Origin: Gammaproteobacteria bacterium
GTDB taxonomy: Bacteria; Pseudomonadota; Gammaproteobacteria; QOAV01
Direction of reading: 5' to 3'
DNA: 5,103 nucleotides
Assembly (NCBI GenBank): GCA_027067235.1
Contig: JALXFQ010000299.1
Location: 1-5,103 of the forward strand
Below the pieces are notes generated by a model. The model was not told the DNA's origin, did no database searches, and saw nothing but the letters and a program-made list of their open reading frames with translations. The position numbers were made by a program, and so were the translations under genes. This document shows positions 1-5,103 of the stretch, piece after piece. Position 1 is the first letter of the stretch. Each line of letters starts with the position of its first letter.

Positions 1-2
1 AG

Positions 3-722
3 TACACCAATGCCGTGGGCTGGGCGAAGAAAACCATTTCCCACGCCCTGGCGGGCGGCTTCCGCACAAAGATATCCGGCGGCAGCTTCAAGTCGGGCTT
101 TCTGAGCGCGGGCTTCTCGGCGTTTGCCTCCAACGTGGTTTATACGGTTTCGGGTGGCGAACCGTTCTCGGGGATTACGACTTCAGCGGTGATAGGCGGC
201 ATTGGTTCGCGCCTCGCGGGTGGCAGCTTCGAGGACGGAGCCATGAACGGAGCGATTTCGTATGCGGTTAATCGGTTGGCGAGTGGTGAGAGTACTAAAG
301 AACCACGGCCACTTACGAAAGGAGAGCGAGAATTAGCAGTTACTGTACATCCAAGCTTTCTACCTGACGAACTAGACAGTCTGAGGGTCGCTTACGATAT
401 GCCTGGCAATGCTGCATTTACACCTGGGACAACTATGCATTTCCCCTCGTCACTGAGCTGGTGCCAAGATTTTTCTACCTGCTCCGGAGGGGCGCAGGTC
501 GGATTCTTTATTCACGAAGTTACCCATTCATGGCAGTCAGTTAATGGCGTTAGTCCGACCTTGGGGCATGTTTTTAGCAACGATATATTGACGTTTGGAA
601 ATTATCTCCCAGTAGAAGATTTTCGGAACACCCCTTCTCCAGTGGGTCTTAGTACCGAGAAACAAGCTGATTGGTTCAAGCATAATTATTTGTGCGAGCA
701 CGGATTAGAGGCAGGGTGCTGA
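3..722 (+). CDS. Rhs-family toxin, C-terminal part with zinc-metallopeptidase-like (HEVTH) tip; 5' end outside window
   Basis: The frame is open from the left edge, so this is the 3' end of a longer gene; the GTG at 15 is only an internal Val codon. Residues are numbered from that codon. Residues 1-91 are a Gly/Ala/Ser-rich pre-toxin region with two blocks, SGGSFKSGFLSAGF (21-34) and VIGGIGSRLAGGSFEDGA (59-76), both recurring in the downstream Rhs gene. From about residue 92 composition becomes more AT-rich and a separate tip of about 144 residues begins. It contains FFIHEVTHSWQ, an HExxH motif (H167, E168, H171), and later STEKQADWF, where E215 or D219 could supply the third zinc ligand. Rhs tips with this FIHE-TH-WQ plus E-QA arrangement are known as putative metallopeptidase toxins. 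The predicted action is hydrolysis of a peptide bond in a competitor cell; the substrate is unknown. The next gene overlaps the stop codon, as expected for a toxin-immunity pair. Confidence 0.85.
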   Translation, partial: YTNAVGWAKKTISHALAGGFRTKISGGSFKSGFLSAGFSAFASNVVYTVSGGEPFSGITTSAVIGGIGSRLAGGSFEDGAMNGAISYAVNRLASGESTKEPRPLTKGERELAVTVHPSFLPDELDSLRVAYDMPGNAAFTPGTTMHFPSSLSWCQDFSTCSGGAQVGFFIHEVTHSWQSVNGVSPTLGHVFSNDILTFGNYLPVEDFRNTPSPVGLSTEKQADWFKHNYLCEHGLEAGC

Positions 723-1252
723 TGCTGGCTGTATACGTAAAAAATGGATTCGCGATGCTAAGTTTTATTGCCATAGTTATATTGTTCTTGATATTTGGTT
801 GCGCATATAGCGGGCAGGTGCCGACTGGCTGCAAATCAATTAATGTTAGTTCCGTAGGAACTGTGTTTGTTAAGGAAGATAGAATAATTGGAATAGCGCA
901 TGGAACGAATCATATAAACCCAACCCTATCGGACTATATCGTTCTATCTCCGCCGGATACTGAGCAAACAGATATTGGAAATGTTAAAAAAGTAATTGTT
1001 GGGTATGACGTAAATTACGATCCGCTGATGAAGGTACAGTGTAGGGAAAATAGGTCTTCTAGTTATTATGATCCGAATACGGTTATCTGTAATAGTGGTA
1101 CGTTAATTTATAATTTGGGATTAATCGTACATTTTGAGATAGACCGGGAAAGATGGAGAGGTGGTTTCTCAGACTTAATCGATGAAATGAAATTGATTGT
1201 ACACGACGTTAATAATAATGTTCTGTGTGCCGTGTCAATTCATGAAAGTTGA
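722..1252 (+). CDS. Predicted lipoprotein, likely immunity protein of the HEVTH toxin
   Basis: This 176-residue protein belongs to no family I recognise. I chose the ATG at 722 because it overlaps the upstream TGA (TGATG), which suggests translational coupling, and because purine-rich AGAGG/CAGGG stretches lie 6-10 bases before it. An ATG at 755 would also keep the signal sequence. The N-terminus has a short charged part (K17 in VYVKNGF), a long hydrophobic run (LSFIAIVILFLIF) and then Gly-Cys at residues 26-27, resembling a type II signal peptide with a non-ideal lipobox (IFGC). Cleavage would leave about 150 residues anchored by lipid at Cys27; Ala at +2 is not the inner-membrane retention Asp. 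The rest looks globular and beta-rich and contains several Cys. Its position directly after a toxin tip and its AT-rich composition, unlike the rhs core, fit an immunity gene acquired with its toxin. An envelope location would place the toxin's target in the periplasm, which is inference. Confidence 0.72.
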   Translation: MLAVYVKNGFAMLSFIAIVILFLIFGCAYSGQVPTGCKSINVSSVGTVFVKEDRIIGIAHGTNHINPTLSDYIVLSPPDTEQTDIGNVKKVIVGYDVNYDPLMKVQCRENRSSSYYDPNTVICNSGTLIYNLGLIVHFEIDRERWRGGFSDLIDEMKLIVHDVNNNVLCAVSIHES

Positions 1253-1257
1253 GGCGT

Positions 1258-1283
1258 AATAACCGGGGTCGTAGTAACAATAG
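1258..1283 (+). repeat. Junction repeat, copy 1
   Basis: The 23-bp repeat AAT-ACCGGGGTCGTAGTAAC-AA (with one more A after AAT) is followed here by TAG, the in-frame stop that bounds the headless rhs frame on its left. It starts 5 bases after the immunity gene stop. The same 23 bp occur twice in tandem at 4205-4250, and a diverged copy lies at 3710-3735. The following bases GAAACGCTCGCGGC are also shared with the copy at 4228, so the conserved unit continues into the core fragment. No strong hairpin is visible. Confidence 0.85.
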
Positions 1284-2118
1284 AGAAACGCTCGCGGCGA
1301 GACCACCAGCCCCTACGACAACCAGACCGGCATCGGCCATGGCGGAACCATCCAGCAAGCAGTCTATACCTACGACCAGTTGGGCAATCTCACCCAGCGC
1401 CAGGATGCCGCTACTGACCTGAGCGAGAGCTTCCAGTACGACGCCCTCAATCGTCTGGTTCACAGCAGCCTGTCAGGTCAGGGCGCGCAGCTCTACCAAC
1501 TGGCGGGCGTGGCCAGTGTGGACTACCAGTACGACGCCATTGGCAATCTCACCTACAAGGGCGATACCGGCGACTACACCTACGGCGGCGGCAACGCCGG
1601 CCCCCATGCGGTGAGCGCCATCAGCGCGGGCAGCGTGGTAAACGGCCTCAATAGCGCCTTCAGCTACGACGCCAACGGCAACATGCTCTCGGGCAATGGC
1701 AAGGTCATCCAGTGGACGCCGTTCAACAAACCGGCGCAAATCACCGACAACGGCCAGACCTCAACCCTGCTGTACGGCCCCGAGCGCCAGCTCATCAAAC
1801 AGACCGAAACCCAGAGCGGCGATGTCACCTGGATCATCAACGGCCTGTTCGAAGTCAACGTCAAAAACAACCAGAACCAGTACCGCCATCACCTCAAGAT
1901 CGCCGGGCGCGATGTCGCCATTCTCAAGACCAGAGACGGCGCGGGCGGCCAACTCACCGCCGACGGCATCGACTATCTGCACCGCGACCACCTCAACAGC
2001 ATTGTCGCCGTCACCGACGAACTGGGCAGACTGGTCGAACGCAAACACTACGACGCCTTCGGCAACGAAAGAAAAGCCGTCGGCAGCCTCAACGCCAATA
2101 ACCATCTGGGCTACACCG
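1284..2118 (+). repeat. Long direct repeat of the Rhs core, copy A
   Basis: This segment aligns with 4254-5103 at an offset of 2970 bases, then 2985 after a 15-base in-frame gap (present in copy B at 4269-4283, absent here after 1298). By eye I count about 37 substitutions in 835 aligned positions, or about 95-96% identity. The match is cut off by the window end, so the true repeat is longer. It would be an ample substrate for homologous recombination between cassettes. Confidence 0.9.
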
Positions 2119-3503
2119 GCCACCGCAGCCTGAACAGCGTGAGCCTCATCCACATGGGCGGACGGGTGTATGACCCGAAAATCGGCCGCTTCCTCAGCGC
2201 CGACCCCAACATCCAGAACCCCATCGCCAGCCAGAGCTTCAACCGCTACAGCTACGTGGGCAACAACCCGCTGAGCTACTACGACCCCAGCGGCTACTTC
2301 CTGAAGGGCCTGTTTCACGCCATCAAGAGCCTGTTCCGGGGCATCAAGAAGATCGTCAACAAAATCGCCAAGCGGATACGTCAACATATCCGACGCGTGA
2401 ACCGCGCCCTGAAGAAGATCGGCAAGGCGATCAAGAAGTACTGGAAGGTGATTGTGGCTGTCGCTATTGTGGTGGTGGCGCCGTATGCGGCTCCAGCCTT
2501 GTTCAGCGCCATGGGCGCAACCGTGGGCGGCGCCTTGCTTACCGCCGGAGGCGGTTTGACATTGACTGGAGCGGTTGCTGCAGGCGCAATTGCTGGCGGC
2601 TTGTCGGGCCTGGTGACAACGGGTAGCCTCAAGGGAGCGATCACCGGAGCCATTACTGGCGCGGCATTTGCGGGGATTGGGAACTACTTCCAGACGGTTC
2701 AGTCTGGCGGTCAGGTATTTGGCGCACAGGCGGCGCAGCACAGCGTAGGCGCTTTGAGTATGGGGCAACGGGTGGCGAAGAGCTTCGCCCATGCCGTAGT
2801 CGGTGGCGTATCCAGCCGCATGAGCGGCGGGAGCTTCAAGTCGGGTTTTCTGGCTGCTGGTTTTACCCAGGCCTTTGCGGGGAGTATCAGCAACATCAAC
2901 ACCGGGACAACGGCAACCAGTTATTACAGCATGGGTAGCCGCTTGCTGCGCGGCGGCGCAGCGGCTATCGTGGGCGGCATAGGCTCGCGACTCGGCGGCG
3001 GTCGTTTCGAGGATGGAGCACGAATAGGGTTGTGGTCTCGAGTATTGAACGATGGTATATCGGGGTTTACTGATGCAATGTGGCGTAAATCCGGTATTAC
3101 ACAGCAAAAGGCTGATCGCGCTGTAACAAAGACAGGTGAAATAATGATGACCACGACCAAATATGGAATGGTACTGGCGTCTGCCGCACCTGCAGGGAGG
3201 TTGGCAATGGGCGGGGCTCGACTGATGAGTGCGGTTGTGACAAACGAATCAGTTATCGCAGCAAGCAGCACATTAACTTATTGGGCAAATCAGGTATCTA
3301 CAACGGCTCAAAATTGGACTGCAAGGGCGTGGAGCGCTTTGCGCGCTTCGGCGATAAATGTTGCGGGTAATCCAGCAACACCTTCAGCCATCGAGCAAGG
3401 AATGGATTTTGTTGAAGGTGCAACGGTACCAGGTCCACCACCTGGGTCTTTGGGAGGGGTGGCTGGGGGAGCCATGTCTCAATACTTTAACGACGAGCAA
3501 TAA
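1284..3503 (+). CDS. Headless Rhs core fragment with pre-toxin region and unrecognised toxin tip (5'-truncated, orphan cassette)
   Basis: The frame is open from the TAG at 1281 to the TAA at 3501 (739 codons, numbered from 1284). No convincing start exists: there is no ATG or ribosome site near the 5' end, and the TTG at 1380 is the Leu of a YDQLGNLTQ YD-repeat. Residues 1-338 are the C-terminal part of an Rhs core, with YD repeats, RVYDPKIGRFLSADP (294-308) and NPLSYYDPSGY ending at 338. Full Rhs proteins usually exceed 1000 residues, so most of the shell is missing. Residues 339-388 are strongly basic and likely helical, 389 to about 460 hydrophobic and Gly/Ala-rich, and 493-583 a pre-toxin region similar to the first gene (SGGSFKSGF, VGGIGSRL, GGRFEDGA). 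The tip, from about 584 to 739, matches no family I know. It has a hydrophobic Ala/Met-rich middle and a Pro/Gly-rich end (VPGPPPGSLGG). The gene is probably silent unless recombined into a complete rhs gene or read by internal initiation. Confidence 0.8.
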   Translation, partial: RNARGETTSPYDNQTGIGHGGTIQQAVYTYDQLGNLTQRQDAATDLSESFQYDALNRLVHSSLSGQGAQLYQLAGVASVDYQYDAIGNLTYKGDTGDYTYGGGNAGPHAVSAISAGSVVNGLNSAFSYDANGNMLSGNGKVIQWTPFNKPAQITDNGQTSTLLYGPERQLIKQTETQSGDVTWIINGLFEVNVKNNQNQYRHHLKIAGRDVAILKTRDGAGGQLTADGIDYLHRDHLNSIVAVTDELGRLVERKHYDAFGNERKAVGSLNANNHLGYTGHRSLNSVSLIHMGGRVYDPKIGRFLSADPNIQNPIASQSFNRYSYVGNNPLSYYDPSGYFLKGLFHAIKSLFRGIKKIVNKIAKRIRQHIRRVNRALKKIGKAIKKYWKVIVAVAIVVVAPYAAPALFSAMGATVGGALLTAGGGLTLTGAVAAGAIAGGLSGLVTTGSLKGAITGAITGAAFAGIGNYFQTVQSGGQVFGAQAAQHSVGALSMGQRVAKSFAHAVVGGVSSRMSGGSFKSGFLAAGFTQAFAGSISNINTGTTATSYYSMGSRLLRGGAAAIVGGIGSRLGGGRFEDGARIGLWSRVLNDGISGFTDAMWRKSGITQQKADRAVTKTGEIMMTTTKYGMVLASAAPAGRLAMGGARLMSAVVTNESVIAASSTLTYWANQVSTTAQNWTARAWSALRASAINVAGNPATPSAIEQGMDFVEGATVPGPPPGSLGGVAGGAMSQYFNDEQ

Positions 3504-3513
3504 GAGCTTTCGG

Positions 3514-3714
3514 ATGCGAAAAATATTAGCCTTCATTTACATATGCATTGGGCTGATACTGCTTTCTTGGTCCTTGTACGAGCTATATTCAGGTGACTTA
3601 CACTATACTGGAAAATATTCACCAGAGGGCCGGAATGCGACTGTCGTTGGGCTATCAGGAATTTTAGGAGTCTCATTTGTTTTATACGGTGTTATTGCCC
3701 TGAAACTAGAATAA
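3514..3714 (+). CDS. Small two-helix membrane protein, candidate immunity protein of toxin tip 2
   Basis: This 66-residue protein starts at the ATG at 3514, ten bases after the upstream Rhs stop, with a weak AAGAG ribosome-site candidate about 7 bases before it. The frame is open further upstream, but that part overlaps the rhs gene out of frame and is not needed. It has an N-terminal MRK, a hydrophobic helix at residues 4-21 (ILAFIYICIGLILLSWSL), a polar loop with acidic and basic residues at 22-41, and a second hydrophobic helix at 42-63. This predicts an inner-membrane protein with two spans and both ends on the same side. I recognise no family. Its place straight after an Rhs toxin tip and its lower GC content suggest an immunity role. 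A membrane-embedded immunity protein would fit a toxin acting at or from the inner membrane, which is inference. The stop codon lies inside the diverged junction repeat. Confidence 0.7.
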   Translation: MRKILAFIYICIGLILLSWSLYELYSGDLHYTGKYSPEGRNATVVGLSGILGVSFVLYGVIALKLE

Positions 3715-3735
3715 CCGAGGCCATGATAACAATAG
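3710..3735 (+). repeat. Junction repeat, diverged copy
   Basis: Twenty-one of 26 positions match the repeat at 1258-1283, including AATAACCG at the start and TAACAATAG at the end. All five differences are transitions. The TAA stop of the upstream membrane-protein gene lies within the first five bases, so here the repeat overlaps coding sequence. Confidence 0.75.
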
Positions 3736-3743
3736 GGGGCTGG

Positions 3744-4030
3744 GTAGAGTAGAGGGCTGGTTCACTCATCTGTAGACACGGCCTATCTGTTTCCGCCCCT
3801 TTCGTCTGGCGGTGCCTCAATAGCCATTTCATGGATAATTTCACCAACCCTCCCTCATCAAACCGTGCATACGGTTTTCCCGTACACGGCTTTCCGATGT
3901 TCTTCATGCCAAGGCATGCGCCCTCTTCCAGGGGGCTGTCGTCGGTAGTTTGAACAGTCCATGACGCTCATACAACACGCTGTTGGGGAACCTCGTGTAT
4001 CCAACACATCGGATTCTCACCTTGTGACGC
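3744..4030 (-). ncRNA. Group II intron remnant (3' part with domain V and 3' end), no reverse transcriptase
   Basis: The minus strand reads like the 3' part of a bacterial group II intron. It has a domain V hairpin (3893 to 3860), then GATGAGGGAGGG as in many intron 3' regions, a segment that could form domain VI, and CTCTACTCTACC at 3754-3743, which resembles intron 3' ends of this type; the AC end would fall at 3745-3744. Upstream of domain V lie small inverted repeats (3905-3918 and about 3920-3936) that suggest folded RNA. No reverse transcriptase or maturase frame and no clear GTGCG-type 5' end are visible. I therefore read this as a 5'-truncated or internally deleted copy with an uncertain upper boundary. 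It lies antisense to the toxin genes. The assignment rests on motif recall; a covariance search would settle it. Confidence 0.6.
3860..3893 (-). ncRNA. Group II intron domain V-like hairpin
   Basis: The minus strand gives AAGCCGTG pairing with CACGGTTT, including the AGC triad opposite GTT. A two-base bulge on the 3' side follows, then an upper stem ACGG/CCGT closed by a GAAAA loop. The 33-34 base length, the AGC triad, the bulge and the GAAA-type loop are the domain V hallmarks. The loop is one base longer than the usual tetraloop. Confidence 0.65.
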
Positions 4031-4204
4031 CAATGCCATTAAGTTAAGCCCCAAGTCATTCATTACAAAGCACTTTTGTAAGCCGGGAAATGGAGTTTGT
4101 TCTTGATATTTTTCAGTTTCCTCGGGTATTTCCGGTTCGGCCTGACCGCTTCGCAACATCGACTGATCGCCTGCACGATTTGCGTGATGAGCGGCATGGG
4201 TGGG

Positions 4205-4227
4205 AATAACCGGGGTCGTAGTAACAA
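4205..4227 (+). repeat. Junction repeat, tandem copy 2a
   Basis: This 23-bp unit is identical to the first 23 bases at 1258-1280 and is followed with no spacer by an identical second unit. Confidence 0.9.
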
Positions 4228-4253
4228 AATAACCGGGGTCGTAGTAACAATAG
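4228..4253 (+). repeat. Junction repeat, tandem copy 2b
   Basis: The second unit of the tandem pair is followed by TAG and the shared GAAACGCTCGCGGC lead-in to the headless core, as at 1258-1298. One base differs after TAG (C here, A at 1284). Confidence 0.9.
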
Positions 4254-5103
4254 CGAAACGCTCGCGGCAAGGTCGGGGCCATCGAGACAACCAGCCCCTA
4301 CGACAACCAGACCGGCATCGGCCATGGCGGAACCATCCAGCAGGCGGTCTATACCTACGACCAGCTGGGCAATCTCACCCAGCGCCAGGATGCCGCCACT
4401 GACCTGAGCGAGAGCTTCCAGTACGACGCCCTCAATCGTCTGGTTCACAGCAGCCTGTCGGGCCAGGGCGCGCAGCTCTACCAACTGGCGGGCGTGGCCA
4501 GTGTGGACTACCAGTACGACGCCATTGGCAATATCACCTACAAGGGCGATACCGGCGACTACACCTACGGCGGCGGCAACGCCGGCCCCCATGCGGTGAG
4601 CGCCATCAGCGCGGGCAGCGTGGCGGGCGGCATCGACAGCGCCTTCAGCTACGACGCCAACGGCAACATGCTCTCGGGCAATGGCAAGGTCATCCAGTGG
4701 ACGCCGTTCAACAAACCGGCGCAAATCACCGACAACGGCGAGACCTCAACCCTGTTGTACGGCCCCGAGCGCCAGCTCATCAAACAGACCGAAACCCAGA
4801 GCGGCGATGTCACCTGGATCATCAACGGCCTGTTCGAAGTCAATGTCAAAAGCAGCCAGAACCAGTACCGCCATCACCTCAAAATCGCCGGTCGCGATGT
4901 CGCCATTCGCAAGACAAAGGACGGCATCAATGGCCAACTGACCGCCGACGGCATCGACTACCTGCACCGCGACCACCTGAACAGCATCGTCGCCGTCACC
5001 GACGAACTGGGCAGACTGGTCGAACGCAAACACTACGACGCCTTCGGCAACGAAAGAAAAGCCGTCGGCAGCCTCAACGCCAATAACCATCTGGGCTACA
5101 CCG
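4254..5103 (+). CDS. Second headless Rhs core fragment, 3' end outside window
   Basis: The frame is open from the TAG at 4251 to the right edge (283 codons) and is co-linear with the fragment at 1284, with about 95-96% DNA identity. It carries the same YD-repeat core: TSPYDNQTGIGHGG, YDQLGNLTQRQD, YDANGNMLSGNG and YLHRDHLNSIVAVTDELG. It keeps five extra codons near its 5' end (KVGAI after ARG) that the other copy lacks. No start codon or ribosome site is visible, so it too is a 5'-truncated orphan. The window ends about 56 codons before the expected YYDPSGY, so its toxin tip and immunity gene, if present, lie just outside to the right. The uninterrupted frame suggests recent duplication or continued selection through recombination into an expressed gene. 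Confidence 0.8.
4254..5103 (+). repeat. Long direct repeat of the Rhs core, copy B
   Basis: This is the partner of 1284-2118. The last 100 or so bases before the window end are identical in the two copies, so the repeat certainly continues beyond the edge. Confidence 0.9.

Larger units (their letters stand above)
3736..4204. other. Gene-free insertion between junction repeats
   Basis: No credible protein gene is visible on either strand. The short frames have no recognisable domain, and several run through the flanking repeats. The left part holds the group II intron remnant. The right part, about 4031-4204, is unassigned; its minus strand has a short frame ending in KNKLHFPAYKSAL that I cannot match to anything. 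The block is bounded by a diverged junction repeat on the left and the tandem pair on the right, so it looks inserted into, or trapped between, junction repeats. Confidence 0.6.

Noticed and set aside
692..721. GTG start for the lipoprotein gene
   Set aside because: It would add ten Arg-rich residues before the signal sequence and overlap the toxin gene by 31 bases; the ATG at 722 with TGATG overlap is the better start.
1291..1301. CTCGC-G-GCGAG inverted repeat just after the first junction repeat
   Set aside because: The one-base centre cannot form a good hairpin, and the symmetry arises only at the 15-base deletion joint; the second copy lacks it.
1761..3107. Long minus-strand open frame of 448 codons
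   Set aside because: It lies fully antisense to the Rhs gene, has low-complexity Ala/Val/Asp-rich composition typical of the reverse of GC-rich YD-repeat coding sequence, and shows no domain.
3358..3513. Upstream extension of the small membrane-protein frame
   Set aside because: It overlaps the end of the Rhs gene in another frame. The ATG at 3514 gives a clean two-helix protein directly after the Rhs stop.
4205..4250. Possible integron attC site or short CRISPR-like repeat
   Set aside because: There is no R'/R'' core pair or long imperfect palindrome for attC, and the two units abut without spacers, so it is neither.
4063..4290. Minus-strand short frame ending in KNKLHFPAYKSAL
   Set aside because: It has no recognised family, it is only about 75 codons with its 5' part running through the junction repeats, and no ribosome site is visible. 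It may be a fragment of something, but this cannot be supported.
4097..4402. Plus-strand frame starting MFLIFFSFLGYF
   Set aside because: The hydrophobic start is suggestive, but the frame reads through both junction repeats into the Rhs core in the wrong frame.
4113..4724. Minus-strand open frame of 203 codons, and its near-duplicate at 1473-1739
   Set aside because: Both are antisense shadows of the two Rhs core copies and are similar only because the cores are repeats.

Overview
The window is a stretch of an Rhs/YD-repeat polymorphic-toxin locus, all read on the + strand. It looks like an accessory array of C-terminal toxin cassettes rather than one complete rhs gene. The GC-rich core, the Rhs signature (RVYDPKIGRFLSADP followed by NPLSYYDPSGY) and a group II intron remnant suggest a Gram-negative bacterium, most likely a gammaproteobacterium. 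A lipoprotein-type immunity candidate agrees with that. The genus cannot be read from the sequence.

Layout. (1) 1-722: the 3' end of an Rhs protein whose start lies left of the window. It has a glycine-rich pre-toxin region and then a C-terminal domain with a zinc-metallopeptidase HEVTH motif. (2) 722-1252: an AT-rich gene overlapping the toxin stop by one base, coding for a predicted lipoprotein and the likely immunity protein. (3) 1258-1283: a short junction repeat. (4) 1284-3503: a headless Rhs core fragment of about 338 codons up to the YYDPSGY motif, then a basic/hydrophobic segment, a pre-toxin region similar to that of the first gene, and a different C-terminal tip of about 156 residues with no recognised family. 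(5) 3514-3714: a 66-residue protein with two predicted membrane helices, the likely immunity partner of tip 2. (6) 3710-3735: a diverged junction repeat that contains the stop codon of that gene. (7) 3736-4204: no convincing gene. Its minus strand carries what looks like the 3' part of a group II intron (domain V hairpin and 3' end), probably truncated and without a reverse transcriptase. (8) 4205-4250: two perfect tandem copies of the 23-bp junction repeat. (9) 4254-5103: a second headless Rhs core fragment, about 95-96% identical to the first and running off the right edge.

The repeating unit is thus core fragment, pre-toxin, toxin tip, immunity gene, junction repeat. The long near-identical core fragments could let a silent toxin-immunity pair replace the expressed tip of a full-length rhs gene by homologous recombination; this is inference. 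The least explained feature is the junction repeat. It appears after each immunity gene and before each headless core, and its complementary strand spells YYDPGY, nearly the YYDPSGY motif that ends the core.
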